Of a stretch of 64,000 bases of DNA, positions 53,614 to 62,790 are shown piece after piece. The notes under the pieces are model-generated. The model did not search any database. It saw only the letters and a list, made by a program, of their open reading frames with translations, and was not told where the DNA came from. Numbering within the stretch: the stretch's first letter is position 1; each line of letters opens with the position of its first letter. A program made the translations under genes and the position numbers. The DNA is from Pseudochelatococcus lubricantis (lineage in GTDB: Bacteria > Pseudomonadota > Alphaproteobacteria > Rhizobiales > Beijerinckiaceae). Where the stretch lies: contig NZ_JBHLXC010000002.1 in assembly GCF_042432495.1 (NCBI RefSeq), positions 186,001 to 250,000 on the forward strand, read 5' to 3'.

Positions 53614-55595
53614 AGCTCCATGCCGTCATTGGGATCGAGCGAAACTTGCCGTGCGACGCCGTGCATGAGGCGCGTCAGACGCCGGTTTCGGGTGGCCGCC
53701 TCCTCCATGTCGTCGGGTGGATCGATCCCGAACTCGTTCTCGATCGGCGCCTTCTTCTCCACCGGCTTCACCCGATTAAGCTCCGGCTGATGGCGACGCT
53801 CGGATTCTGTCGGGTCTTCATTTTCCGCGGCCGAGCCTGCTGGAGCCTCCCCACTTTCCGGGCGAACTGGGATCGGCAAACGGCTCCAGTCGTCGGGGCG
53901 CGGTTCACCGGGACGGGTGAGTTCTGGTGGCGGCAAGACCCGCTCCTGAAACTGCGGATCCTCGAAGTATCGCGCCTTTTTCGCCTTGATCGGCGGCGTT
54001 CCGGCGACCATGACGATCTCGTCTGATGGCGGCAGTTGCATCACTTCGCCGGGGGTGAGCAATGGCCGGGCAGTCTCCGAGCGCGAGACCATCAGATGCC
54101 CGAGCCAAGGCGACAGACGGTGCCCGGCGTAGTTCTTCATCGCCTTCATCTCGGTGGCGGTGCCGAGCGCATCGCTCACCCTTCTCGCCGTCCTTTCGTC
54201 ATTGGTTGCGAACGAGACCCTGACATGGCAGTTGTCCAGGATGCTGTTGTTCGGGCCGTAGGCGCGCTCGATTTGGTTGAGGCTCTGGGCGATCAAAAAG
54301 GACTTGAGGCCATAACCGGCCATGAAGGCCAAGGCGGACTCGAAGAAATCCAGCCGGCCCAGGGCCGGGAACTCGTCGAGCATGAGCAACAACCTGTGCC
54401 GCCCGGCCCTCGCCTGCAAGTCCTCGGTCAGGCGCCGGCCGACTTGATTAAGGATCAAGCGAATGAGAGGTTTTGTCCGGTTGATGTCGCTCGGAGGCAC
54501 GACAAGGTAGAGCGTCGCCGGACGTTTGCCGCCCACGATGTCGGTGATCCGCCAGTCGCAGCGGCGTGTCACTTGTGCGACGACGGGATCGCGGTACAAC
54601 CCCAAAAATGACATCGCGGTCGAGAGCACACCGCTGCGCTCGTTGTCGCTCTTGTTCAGCAGTTCGCGCGCGGCGCTGGCGATGACCGGGTGAGGACCGG
54701 CTTCGCCCAGATGCGCCGTCTTCATCATCGCGGCGAGTGTCGACTCGATCGGGCGCTTCGGGTCGGAGAGGAAAGCGGCGACGCCGGCCAGGGTCTTGTC
54801 CTCTTCGGCGTAGAGAACGTGGAGAATGGCGCCGACCAACAAGGCATGGGATGTCTTTTCCCAGTGATTTCTTTTTTCCAGGCTTCCCTCCGGATCGACG
54901 AGGATGTCGGCAATGTTCTGAACATCACGCACCTCCCATTCGCCGCGGCGGACTTCGAGCAACGGATTGTAGGCGGAAGATCGCGTGTTCGTCGGATCGA
55001 ACAGCAGGACGCGGCCGTGCCGGGCACGGTAGCCGGCGGTGATCTGCCAGTTCTCACCCTTGATGTCATGGACAATGGCAGAGCCCGGCCAGGTCAGCAG
55101 TGAGGGCACGACGAGGCCTACACCTTTGCCGCTCCTGGTCGGCGCAAAGCACAGCACATGCTCAGGCCCGTCATGGCGAAGATATTCGCGCTCGTATCGA
55201 CCGAGCACGACGCCATCGGGATCGAGCAGCCCGGCGTCTTTGACCTCGACTGTCTCGGCCCAACGCGCGGAGCCGTAGGTGGCGACGTTCTTCGCTTCCC
55301 GCGCGCGCCAGACGGACATGCCGATGGCGACGGCAATGGCGATGAATCCACCGGATGCAGCGATGATCCCGCCGCTGGCGAAAACCTCCGGCGCATAGGC
55401 ATCGTAGAAATACCACCAGACATAGATCGCCGGCGGGTAATAGACGGGCATCCCGAACAGCTTGAACCACGGCTCGCCAAGTTGCGTCTGAAAGCCAAGG
55501 CTCCAGCCGACATATTGCGTGGCGCCCCAGGTGGTCAGGAGAATGATGAGGAAGACAATTATGATCTGCCCCCAGAGGATTTTCGTCGCGGACAT
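53610..55595 (-). CDS. traG: Type IV coupling protein TraG (VirD4 family)
   Basis: A 661-residue inner-membrane ATPase that brings the relaxase-DNA complex to the channel. It has N-terminal transmembrane segments (ILWGQIIIVFLIILLTTWGA and GFIAIAVAIGMSV). Walker A is APTRSGKGVGLVVPSLLTW and Walker B is LLLMLDEFPALGRLD. The C-terminus is acidic and proline-rich. It lies 29 bases after the relaxase stop. Confidence 0.96.
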   Translation of the reverse strand: MSATKILWGQIIIVFLIILLTTWGATQYVGWSLGFQTQLGEPWFKLFGMPVYYPPAIYVWWYFYDAYAPEVFASGGIIAASGGFIAIAVAIGMSVWRAREAKNVATYGSARWAETVEVKDAGLLDPDGVVLGRYEREYLRHDGPEHVLCFAPTRSGKGVGLVVPSLLTWPGSAIVHDIKGENWQITAGYRARHGRVLLFDPTNTRSSAYNPLLEVRRGEWEVRDVQNIADILVDPEGSLEKRNHWEKTSHALLVGAILHVLYAEEDKTLAGVAAFLSDPKRPIESTLAAMMKTAHLGEAGPHPVIASAARELLNKSDNERSGVLSTAMSFLGLYRDPVVAQVTRRCDWRITDIVGGKRPATLYLVVPPSDINRTKPLIRLILNQVGRRLTEDLQARAGRHRLLLMLDEFPALGRLDFFESALAFMAGYGLKSFLIAQSLNQIERAYGPNNSILDNCHVRVSFATNDERTARRVSDALGTATEMKAMKNYAGHRLSPWLGHLMVSRSETARPLLTPGEVMQLPPSDEIVMVAGTPPIKAKKARYFEDPQFQERVLPPPELTRPGEPRPDDWSRLPIPVRPESGEAPAGSAAENEDPTESERRHQPELNRVKPVEKKAPIENEFGIDPPDDMEEAATRNRRLTRLMHGVARQVSLDPNDGMEL

Positions 55596-55624
55596 GGCGA
55601 TGGTCCTTTCTTGGGAATTGAGAG

Positions 55625-57364
55625 TTAGAGGCCGAGCCCCCGCTTGCGGCCGAAGCTCCAGTCGACGCCGCCGTCGCTGCGGGCGACGCCAGAGACATGG
55701 CGGCCGAGTTGCTGTTCGAGGGAGGGCGACCAGGGAACGAGCTGAAAGCCGAGGCCGTTGTCGATCATGGCGAAGCGGCCGGAGGCGAGCGTGAATCGCT
55801 GCCGATAGGTGCCGGCGACATACTCGCCACCGCCGGCACGGTTGAACGCCGTGCCGGTCTGCGCGGCGAGCGTCTCGCCGAGTGCATCCAATTCGCGGCG
55901 GCGCAGGGTGTCGATCAGCCGTCTGGCAAAAACGATGCGCCGGCCCTGGCGCTCGGCCAGCCCTTCACCGACCAGATGATCGGCCCTCTGTTCCATGGCC
56001 TGACGCACTTCGGCGCCGAAGCCGGTCTCGGAGAGCGCCAGCGGTTCGCGCGCCACAGCCTGCCGGTCGAGCCATGTGGCGCCCGAGGCCGTGATTTGGC
56101 GATCGATGTCGAGATCCGAACGGACGGAGAGCGCAATGCGGCGTTCGCCGTGTGCATCTTCATAGGCGCGCAGTTCGACGATCGAACCGGGCGGACTGTC
56201 GCCGGCGGCGTCGAGATGCGGCAACTTGATATGATGGCTGCGGCCGTCCACCCCGTCGACGACGGCGTAGGCCGTTCCCTTCAGCTCATCGTCGAGACCG
56301 CGCTCGACCAGGCGGCCGATGACCGGCGCATCGAGACTCTCGGCCGCCAGGACAAATTGCGCCGACCCGCGTTCGATGCCGCGTTCGGTGAGCGCATGGT
56401 GCATACGCTTGATGATGTCGCCCCGCTCGCCGAGTTCCCTCAGCACCGTCTCGGCTTCGGGCTTGATGAACCATTGCGAATGGCCGACCTGTCCGGCCAG
56501 CCCAAGGATTTCGAGGGTACGCAGCCTGCCGACCTTCAGCGCGTGGAACTCGTCGGGCTGGCGGTCGGCGTGCGGGGCAAGATCTATGATGCCGACTTTA
56601 CCTGCATCGCGGACAAGCTGCCGATCGAGTTGCGTCCAGCGTTCCGCCTCGACCTGCCTTTCGATGGTGCGGCGGATGTCGAGGTCGGTACGCGGTCCCA
56701 ACTCTTGCGTGATGAGATCGCGCGCGCGATCGCGCATCCCCTCCTTGACGTAGTCACGGGAAATGACGAGATCCTGGCCGTCGTCGTGCACGCCGCGCAC
56801 GATCAGATGGACATGCGGATGCGCGGTGTTCCAGTGATCGACGGCCACCCAGTCGAGCCGGGTGCCGAGATCATGTTCCATCTGGCGCACGAGATCGCGG
56901 GTGAAGGACTTGAGATCCGACATTTCCACCGCGTCGTCGGGCGATACGATGAAACGAAAATGGTGCCGGTCATCCTCGCATCGTTCGGCGAAGGCGCGGC
57001 CGTCCGCCTCTTCCGTTCCCGGCCCGAACAGACGCGCCTTTTCTCCGTCGCGGGTCACGCCATCGCGGCGCAGATAGTCGAGATGGGTTCCGAGCGGGGC
57101 CGAACGCGCCGAGTGGCGGACGACGCGGGCCTTGATCACGGCGCCGCGTGAACGGGACGTGATCAGCCGGTTGGCCTGGATACTGGCGCGCTGGCCGTGG
57201 CCGAAGCGCGAGCGATTGCCGGAGACGATGCGGCCCGAACGCGACACGCCGCCACCCGCCTTCTTCGCGGCGGCGAGCGCCTGGGCGATGAAGGGCCTCG
57301 TGGACTGCGCGCGGGTTGAGCGGATGCGCCCCGGCCGGATGCGGAAATCACGCTCATCGGCCAT
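55625..57364 (-). CDS. Relaxase (VirD2-like, DUF3363 domain)
   Basis: A 579-residue relaxase that would nick and bind the transferred strand. The N-terminal region has THLDYLRRDGVTRDG (candidate catalytic Tyr) and the metal-binding histidine cluster WNTAHPHVHLIVRG, with FIVSPDDAVEMSDLKSFTRD before it. The DUF3363 region fills the rest. The ATG at 57364 gives the conserved MADERDFRIRPGR start. The 171 bases upstream, before the IS66 insertion, may include oriT. Confidence 0.94.
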   Translation of the reverse strand: MADERDFRIRPGRIRSTRAQSTRPFIAQALAAAKKAGGGVSRSGRIVSGNRSRFGHGQRASIQANRLITSRSRGAVIKARVVRHSARSAPLGTHLDYLRRDGVTRDGEKARLFGPGTEEADGRAFAERCEDDRHHFRFIVSPDDAVEMSDLKSFTRDLVRQMEHDLGTRLDWVAVDHWNTAHPHVHLIVRGVHDDGQDLVISRDYVKEGMRDRARDLITQELGPRTDLDIRRTIERQVEAERWTQLDRQLVRDAGKVGIIDLAPHADRQPDEFHALKVGRLRTLEILGLAGQVGHSQWFIKPEAETVLRELGERGDIIKRMHHALTERGIERGSAQFVLAAESLDAPVIGRLVERGLDDELKGTAYAVVDGVDGRSHHIKLPHLDAAGDSPPGSIVELRAYEDAHGERRIALSVRSDLDIDRQITASGATWLDRQAVAREPLALSETGFGAEVRQAMEQRADHLVGEGLAERQGRRIVFARRLIDTLRRRELDALGETLAAQTGTAFNRAGGGEYVAGTYRQRFTLASGRFAMIDNGLGFQLVPWSPSLEQQLGRHVSGVARSDGGVDWSFGRKRGLGL

Positions 57365-57492
57365 GGCGCGGCTCCGCAATGTGCAAAAGGTCATTCAAAT
57401 AGAGAGGCTTACGATTTCCGCGCACTTTGCGCCGGAAGGTGGCAAGGTGCGCGCTGAGCCAGAAACTCCAACAAAACCAACCGCCCGACCAA

Positions 57493-57505
57493 CGCACAAT
57501 GTGCG
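57493..57505. promoter_or_regulatory. Small palindrome upstream of the relaxase gene
   Basis: CGCACA-A-TGTGCG, perfect 6-bp arms with a one-base centre, about 130 bases upstream of the relaxase start. A second, wider repeat (GCGCAC ... GTGCGC) lies nearer the gene around 57420-57452. Either could belong to oriT or to the promoter. Confidence 0.35.
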
Positions 57506-57527
57506 GCCTTTTATCCTGCCATCGTCC

Positions 57528-57535
57528 GGTTGTTG
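57528..57535 (+). repeat. Target-site duplication, left copy
   Basis: GGTTGTTG directly before the IS66 left end; the identical 8 bases follow the right end at 60494-60501. Confidence 0.9.
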
Positions 57536-57617
57536 GTAAGCGTCCGTTCCCTGCACACTGATCGGGTAGTGCAATAGAGCAGCATGTCGGGTTCCTTCGT
57601 AGCCTGGAGGATCTTCG

Positions 57618-58514
57618 ATGAATTTGAAACGTTTCGAGAACACGGCACACCGTTCTTTCTGGTTGGTTCATATCGAGGCATGGCAACGCAGCGGCCTCAC
57701 ACGCACGGCCTATTGCCGTCAGCATCGGGTGTCGAAGCACACGCTTGACGGATGGCTGAAGCATCTCGCGGGTGAAGATGCGGCGCGTAAGCATGCGGAA
57801 TATCAGGCGGAATTGCGCCGTCAGCAGAAGCTTGAGATACGGGAAAAGCGGCGCAAAATACGTGCTCGGCGGCGCTTCGGTGTGAGCACGGAAGAACGCA
57901 ATCGGGCGCTCCAGGCGTTTTGGGCGATGCATGTCGAGGCGATGAACTGGAGCGGCATGGGCGTGCGCGAATATGCGGCCGGGCTGCATATCTCGCCGAC
58001 AAGCTTGCGCATCTGGCGTGACCGGCTGGACGAAGGCGAGGTTGAGATCGACTGGCGTGCGCATCTTCACCCCTCCGCCCGCCCGGTCGTTGGCACTAGT
58101 GCTAAGAAATCGCGGCCCGAAAGCAGCTTGACAGGCCATCCTAAGGACGATCCCGAGCCGCCCCGATCGCCTGTCCGACGCTTCTTTAGCGATGAGCAGA
58201 AGCACGCCATCGCGCTGGAGAGCGACCAGCCGGGCGTCAGTGTCTCCGCTGTGGCGCGCAAGCACGGGATCGTCACCGGCATGCTGTTCCGCTGGCGGGT
58301 ACAGTTCGGCGTGACGCAAAAGAAGCGCGCGAAACTGGCACCCGTTGTGCTGCCGGACGACACACCGGCGACACTGGCTTTGCAGAAACTCGTGCGACCG
58401 CCTGACGGAATGATAGCCGTCGATCTGCCGGACGGACGGCGCATGTTCGTGCCGGAAGGAAGCGATCCCGCTGCCGTTCGCGCGCAGATCGGCGACGTGG
58501 GGACAGCATCATGA
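57618..58514 (+). CDS. tnpA: IS66 accessory transposition protein (long TnpA-type)
   Basis: A 298-residue protein. Two HTH-like N-terminal repeats are present (WQRSGLTRTAYCRQHRVSKHTL and NWSGMGVREYAAGLHISPTSL). A C-terminal TnpA/IS3-type HTH follows (VSAVARKHGIVTGMLFRWR), with LVRPPDGMIAVDLPDGRRMF. It is required together with TnpB for transposition of IS66 elements, though its exact role is unclear. ATG at 57618 follows GGAGG. Its stop overlaps tnpB by ATGA. Confidence 0.88.
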   Translation: MNLKRFENTAHRSFWLVHIEAWQRSGLTRTAYCRQHRVSKHTLDGWLKHLAGEDAARKHAEYQAELRRQQKLEIREKRRKIRARRRFGVSTEERNRALQAFWAMHVEAMNWSGMGVREYAAGLHISPTSLRIWRDRLDEGEVEIDWRAHLHPSARPVVGTSAKKSRPESSLTGHPKDDPEPPRSPVRRFFSDEQKHAIALESDQPGVSVSAVARKHGIVTGMLFRWRVQFGVTQKKRAKLAPVVLPDDTPATLALQKLVRPPDGMIAVDLPDGRRMFVPEGSDPAAVRAQIGDVGTAS

Positions 58515-58864
58515 TGATGGTCCCGGCCGGCGTTAAAGTGCATCTGGCGCTGGGCTACACCGACATGAGGAAAGGCCTCGACGGGCTCGCCATGCTGGTG
58601 CAGCAAACGCTGAAACAAGACCCGTTCTCGGGCCATCTGTTCGCCTTCCGGGGGAAGAAGGCGTCGATGCTGAAAATCCTGTTCTGGGACGGCAACGGGC
58701 TGTGTCTGTTCACCAAGCGACTCGACCAGGGTAGCTTCGTGTGGCCGGTGATGGCGGGCTACGACGGCTCGATCACGCTGACGCCTGCGCAGCTCGCGAT
58801 GCTGATCGAGGGTATCGACTGGCGCGCTCCCGAGCGTGTGTGGAGACCCGCTTTGGCTGGCTGA
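58511..58864 (+). CDS. tnpB: IS66 family protein TnpB (IS66 Orf2)
   Basis: A 117-residue protein of the IS66 Orf2 family: VHLALGYTDMRKGLDGLAML, RGKKASMLKILFWDGNGLCL, FTKRLDQGSFVWP. All family hallmarks are intact. Translationally coupled to tnpA. Confidence 0.96.
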   Translation: MMMVPAGVKVHLALGYTDMRKGLDGLAMLVQQTLKQDPFSGHLFAFRGKKASMLKILFWDGNGLCLFTKRLDQGSFVWPVMAGYDGSITLTPAQLAMLIEGIDWRAPERVWRPALAG

Positions 58865-58921
58865 AAATGCGCCACCAACCTGCACGAAAATTGCCGGAAT
58901 CCTTGGGTTTTTGAGTGGTTT

Positions 58922-60466
58922 ATGGTAGATTCGATCATGTTGATCGATCTCGAAAACCTGCCCTCCGATCCAACGCTTTTGCAGCGCCTCGTGCGCGACA
59001 TGGCGAGCGTCGTCGAGAGCCGGGACGGAGAGATCGAGCGCCTTCAAGCCATCATCAAAAAACTTCAGCGGGCGCAGTTCGGCCGTCGCTCCGAACGCCT
59101 TGATGCCGACCAGTTGGCGCTCGCGCTGGAAGACCTCGACGGTGACATCGCGCGTATCTGGGAAAGCCGTCCCATTGTCGCCAAACCGTCGAGCGAACGA
59201 CCTGCACAACACGGATCGCTGCCCGATCACCTGCCGCGCGAGGATGTCGTTCTCGATGTTGGCGGCACGATATGCGCCTGCTGCGGTGGCCCGCTTCATG
59301 CCATCGGTGAGAGCGTCAGCGAAATGCTCGACTGGGTGCCGGCGCAACTTCGCGTCATCCGAACCGTTCGCCCGAAATACGCCTGCCGTGCCTGTGAAAC
59401 AGTGGTGCAGGCTTCCGCGCCGGAACGGCTGATCGCCGGTGGCCTGGCGACGCCGGCGCTGCTGGCGCAGGTGCTGGTCAGCAAATACTGCGATCACACG
59501 CCCCTCTATCGGCAGTCGCAAATCTTCGCCCGTCATGGCGTCGATCTTGCCCGCTCCACGCTTGCGGGATGGGTCGGCGGCGCATGCTGGTGGCTCGAAG
59601 CCCTGCACGATCGGCTGGCGAAGAACGTATTCGCATCCGACCATCTGTTCGCCGACGACACGCCGGTTCCGGTGCTCGATCCCGGACGCGGGCGCACCAA
59701 GACCGGCAGGTTGTGGGTCTACGCTCGCGAGCAGCGGCCATGGGCCGGACCTGAACCTCCGGCTGCCGTCTATGTGTTCGCGCCCGATCGTAAGGGCGAA
59801 CGCCCGGTCGCGCATCTTCAGCACTTCAAGGGCGTGCTGCATGTCGATGGCTATGCCGGCTTCGAGCAGCTTACCGCCAAGGGAGACATCGTTCTCGCCG
59901 CCTGCTGGGCGCATACGCGACGCAAGTTTTACGACGTGGCGCAGGCCACCGGATCGCCTATTGCGACCGAGGCGCTGCGCAGGATCGGCGAGCTTTACGC
60001 CATCGAAGCGCAGGTGCGCGGCCAATCGCCCGCCCATCGCCTTGCGACCAGACGGTTCCAATCGAAACCCGTCGTCGCCGATCTGCGCGTCTGGATGGAG
60101 ACGCAACTGCCGCGCATTCCCGGTCGCAGCACGCTGGCCGAGGCGATCCGCTACGCGCTGGCACGCTGGGAGGGATTGAGCCGCTTCCTCGCCGACGGCC
60201 GCATCGAACTTGATACCAATCCGGTCGAGCGCGCCATCCGCCCGGTCAGTCTCGGCCGCAAGAACCATCTCTTCGCCGGCAGCGACGGCGGTGGAGATCG
60301 CTGGGCGGTCGTGTGCTCGCTCATCGAAACCTGCAAGCTCAACAGCGTCGAACCTTACGCTTATCTTGCCGACGTTCTCCAGCGCATGCGCGACGGACAC
60401 ACCGTCAATCGACTCGACGAACTGCTGCCGTGGAACTGGAAAGCGCAAAATCCCGTCAAGAGCTGA
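58922..60466 (+). CDS. tnpC: IS66 family DDE transposase TnpC
   Basis: A 514-residue transposase. It has an N-terminal leucine-rich coiled coil, a zinc-finger-like region (CACCGGPLH ... CRACET) and a DDE catalytic core. Likely acidic residues are Asp in LFADDTPVPVL, Asp in HVDGYAGFEQ and Glu in IELDTNPVERAIRP. The C-terminal PYAYLADVLQRM is typical. An in-frame ATG at 58937 is an alternative start. The stop lies 27 bases inside the right end. Confidence 0.95.
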   Translation: MVDSIMLIDLENLPSDPTLLQRLVRDMASVVESRDGEIERLQAIIKKLQRAQFGRRSERLDADQLALALEDLDGDIARIWESRPIVAKPSSERPAQHGSLPDHLPREDVVLDVGGTICACCGGPLHAIGESVSEMLDWVPAQLRVIRTVRPKYACRACETVVQASAPERLIAGGLATPALLAQVLVSKYCDHTPLYRQSQIFARHGVDLARSTLAGWVGGACWWLEALHDRLAKNVFASDHLFADDTPVPVLDPGRGRTKTGRLWVYAREQRPWAGPEPPAAVYVFAPDRKGERPVAHLQHFKGVLHVDGYAGFEQLTAKGDIVLAACWAHTRRKFYDVAQATGSPIATEALRRIGELYAIEAQVRGQSPAHRLATRRFQSKPVVADLRVWMETQLPRIPGRSTLAEAIRYALARWEGLSRFLADGRIELDTNPVERAIRPVSLGRKNHLFAGSDGGGDRWAVVCSLIETCKLNSVEPYAYLADVLQRMRDGHTVNRLDELLPWNWKAQNPVKS

Positions 60467-60493
60467 CATCACGTGCAGCCCCCGGACGCATAC

Positions 60494-60501
60494 GGTTGTT
60501 G
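60494..60501 (+). repeat. Target-site duplication, right copy
   Basis: GGTTGTTG, identical to 57528-57535, directly after the IS66 right end. Confidence 0.9.
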
Positions 60502-60573
60502 TGCCTGTCTCTCGCCCCTTCACGCTCCATGATGCGCGGGAGCCCGACAGGGTGCGAAATGAGCCTTTGGGGG

Positions 60574-61341
60574 TCATCGCGGGTCTTCCCCATCGCTTCG
60601 GGCGAGAAAAATCGCTTCCGTCTGCGGCCCGGCGGGAGCCGTGCCCTGAAGGGAGGCGGTTGCGCGCGCGCCATTCGACGAAGCGTCGGATGCACGGGGA
60701 TCCGTGGTTCGGCGGTCGTCCGAGCGCGCGACAAAGAGCGGAGCCTCGCGCCAGTCGGGCGGTGTCGGCGGCACGGTTCTCGGCTCTGCAAGCAGCGGTC
60801 CAGCGCCGAGCCTGGGAGCGAGCGACGCCACATAGGCGCGCGTTTCAGCGGGCAGTGGACGGCCGGTCGCGAGATGCTCGTCATAGCGCGCCGGTCCCGC
60901 GTTATAGGCCGCGAGCATTGCGGGAATGGTGCCGTATCGCTCGTGCATTTCCCGCAGATAGGCCGTGCCGGCGAGTATGTTTGCGCGCGGGTCGATGGGA
61001 TTATCGCCGAGGCCATATCGGACGCGCAGCTCGCGCCAGGTCGAGGGCATCAACTGCATGAGGCCCATGGCGCCCGCCGGTGATACGGCGAGCAGATCGT
61101 AGGCGCTTTCGGCCCCCATGACCGCCGTGATCCATGGCGTCGGAATGCCGAACCGTTGCGATGCCTCGGCGATATGCGCGGCATAGGGACTGGCAGTCGG
61201 CGCGCGCGTCGCCGGCAGCGATTGCGCCGTAGCCGGAAACGCTGCGGTGGCGGCGACCATGCCGGAAAGGAGAAGAAGGACGGCCGTATGCCGGACGGTG
61301 GTCGGCCGTCCGGCAAAGGTGGCATGGCGACGGGCCGGCAC
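60574..61341 (-). CDS. Lytic transglycosylase of the transfer module
   Basis: A 255-residue exported muramidase: signal-like segment (VLLLLSGMVAATAAFPATAQ), SLT domain with catalytic Glu in VMGAESAYD, and GLMQLMPSTWRELRVRYG, ANILAGTAYLREM, AAYNAGP. It locally opens peptidoglycan for the transfer channel (VirB1-like role). The GTG at 61341 lies a few bases from the DUF736 stop. It is normally followed directly by the relaxase gene; here IS66 intervenes. Confidence 0.92.
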   Translation of the reverse strand: MPARRHATFAGRPTTVRHTAVLLLLSGMVAATAAFPATAQSLPATRAPTASPYAAHIAEASQRFGIPTPWITAVMGAESAYDLLAVSPAGAMGLMQLMPSTWRELRVRYGLGDNPIDPRANILAGTAYLREMHERYGTIPAMLAAYNAGPARYDEHLATGRPLPAETRAYVASLAPRLGAGPLLAEPRTVPPTPPDWREAPLFVARSDDRRTTDPRASDASSNGARATASLQGTAPAGPQTEAIFLARSDGEDPR

Positions 61342-61344
61342 CGC

Positions 61345-61680
61345 TCAATCCTCCTTGCGCGGTTTGGCGGGCCGGTTCAGGTGCAGGCCCCAGAGCGTGC
61401 TGTCGCCGCCGGGCTGGAAGAGGTTGGCCCGCAACGGCTTGGCGAAAAGCGGGCTGTCGACCTCGATAGAAACATATTCGCCGGCGCGTTCGCTGGCATG
61501 CTTCCAGCCTGCGCCAATGTCCAAGCCTTCCTCGTCGCCGAGCAGGACACGATAGTCCGGAGCGTTCTCGGAGTCTGAAGGTTCGGCCGGAACGAGGGTG
61601 AGTTCGGCGTCGAGGCCGAGCGCCTTGAGGTGGCCTTCGAAGCCGGTTTCCGTGCGGTTGAATTGGCCGATCTGAGCCAT
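61345..61680 (-). CDS. DUF736 protein
   Basis: A 111-residue DUF736 protein: MAQIGQFNRTETGFEGHLK, DYRVLLGDEEGLDIGAGW, YVSIEVDSPLFAKPLRANLF. It is almost always linked to transfer genes of rhizobial plasmids and ICEs; its function is not known. The ATG at 61680 is preferred over longer in-frame starts because it matches the family start. Confidence 0.93.
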   Translation of the reverse strand: MAQIGQFNRTETGFEGHLKALGLDAELTLVPAEPSDSENAPDYRVLLGDEEGLDIGAGWKHASERAGEYVSIEVDSPLFAKPLRANLFQPGGDSTLWGLHLNRPAKPRKED

Positions 61681-61726
61681 AATCGTCTCCTTGGGTTTCG
61701 CGGTGAGGATGGATGTGGACACGCCG

Positions 61727-62272
61727 TCACCGCGTCGGCGCGCGCCAGACGAAGCGGCCGTCGCCGTCTTCATCGGTGTAGAGAGGGAGCGCCCGGCCGA
61801 TCACGGCGGAGGCCGGAATCGGGCCGAAGTAACGGCTGTCGAGGCTGTCGCGGACTTCCCAGTTCATGAGGAAAAGTTCGTCGTCGGCGATGCGTCGGCA
61901 GCCCTGCCAGACGGGCAGATCGCGGCCGGTCCGATCGCGCTCCAGAGCCTCGCCCATCTCCACGTCGTCGACGGTGATGACGCGGCCGATGCGGCAGACG
62001 CGCTGACCGGCCAAGCCGAGGACGCGCTTGAGGAGCGGCACGTCGCGGCCGACATAACCGCGCTCGACCATGAAATCCGCGAGCGGTTCGAGCAGGTTGA
62101 TGGCGACCAGTTCGGGTACCTCCAGCCGGTCGGCCGGTGTGATGGTGTAGATCCCGATCGGCGCGCTGGCGGTGGCGTTCCAGATAAGCCTGGTCGGTGT
62201 CGGAATGAACGCGGCTATGGCGACGCCCATCGCCGCGAAATACGTCACCATGACGTAACCGAAGCGGGTCAT
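61727..62272 (-). CDS. traF: S26-family signal peptidase TraF
   Basis: A 181-residue membrane-anchored serine peptidase. The catalytic Ser is in ATASAPIGIYTI and the Lys in PLLKRVLGLAGQRVC, with FGPIPASAVIGRALPLY near the end. TraF-type enzymes mature and cyclise TrbC pilin. The ATG at 62272 follows GGGAG; the start overlaps the DUF2840 stop by 4 bases. Confidence 0.93.
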   Translation of the reverse strand: MTRFGYVMVTYFAAMGVAIAAFIPTPTRLIWNATASAPIGIYTITPADRLEVPELVAINLLEPLADFMVERGYVGRDVPLLKRVLGLAGQRVCRIGRVITVDDVEMGEALERDRTGRDLPVWQGCRRIADDELFLMNWEVRDSLDSRYFGPIPASAVIGRALPLYTDEDGDGRFVWRAPTR

Positions 62273-62790
62273 CCTTCGATCTCCCGCCGCATGAGCCACG
62301 CCTGATGGCGTTCCATCGCGTAAAGGCGCGGCTTAAGGCCGGCCTGCATGCGATGGGCGACATGACGCCAGTAATCGGGGGCCACGTCGCAAGCGTCGAT
62401 GCCGATGCGCTCCACGATATCGATGTGGCGCAGCACATCCTCGACTTGTCGCCAGCCTTCGATCTTCAGCAGGATGTCCCCGCCGGGGCGCACAAAGGGC
62501 AGTGTCTGATACGCTTCGCCCGGCTTGACGGCGCGCACGATGTCGATGCGCGAGATGACCGTCCCGAAGTCGTTGGCGGCCCAGCGAACGAAGGCGAAGA
62601 TGCTGTTCGGCCGGAAAGAGACGATGCGCCTGCGGCGGTCGAGGATTTGCTCATGCGCTTCGCATCCGAACCTGATCCAGAACTCGATCTTCTGCTCGAT
62701 CCAGGTCAGCTCGACGTCGGTCATATTGTCTGAGGAGCGTGCGGCCGGCCATGGGCCGCCGCGCACGCGGGAGGCCGCAATGCCGGTCAT
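62269..62790 (-). CDS. DUF2840 protein
   Basis: A 173-residue protein: TWIEQKIEFWIRFG, FRPNSIFAFVRWAANDFGT, ISRIDIVRAVKPGEAYQTLP, IDACDVAPDYWRHVAHRMQA. This is the DUF2840 family, a fixed neighbour of traF and parA in these elements, function unknown. ATG at 62790 has AAGGAG upstream and overlaps the previous stop; an internal ATG at 62724 is possible. Confidence 0.9.
   Translation of the reverse strand: MTGIAASRVRGGPWPAARSSDNMTDVELTWIEQKIEFWIRFGCEAHEQILDRRRRIVSFRPNSIFAFVRWAANDFGTVISRIDIVRAVKPGEAYQTLPFVRPGGDILLKIEGWRQVEDVLRHIDIVERIGIDACDVAPDYWRHVAHRMQAGLKPRLYAMERHQAWLMRREIEG

Larger units (their letters stand above)
57536..60493 (+). mobile_element. Complete IS66-family insertion sequence
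   Basis: A 2958-bp element with three genes in IS66 order (tnpA-like, tnpB, tnpC) on the plus strand. The terminal inverted repeats begin GTAAGCGTCCG (left) and, read inward, GTATGCGTCCG (right), both followed after four differing bases by CTGCAC. It is flanked by an 8-bp direct repeat GGTTGTTG, the normal IS66 duplication length. All three frames are open, so it looks recent and potentially active. It is inserted in the gap between the lytic transglycosylase and relaxase genes, against their direction. Confidence 0.95.

Noticed and set aside
58067..60577. 836-codon open frame antisense to the IS66 genes
   Set aside because: It is the shadow of high-GC coding on the other strand; all three IS66 proteins match their families fully.
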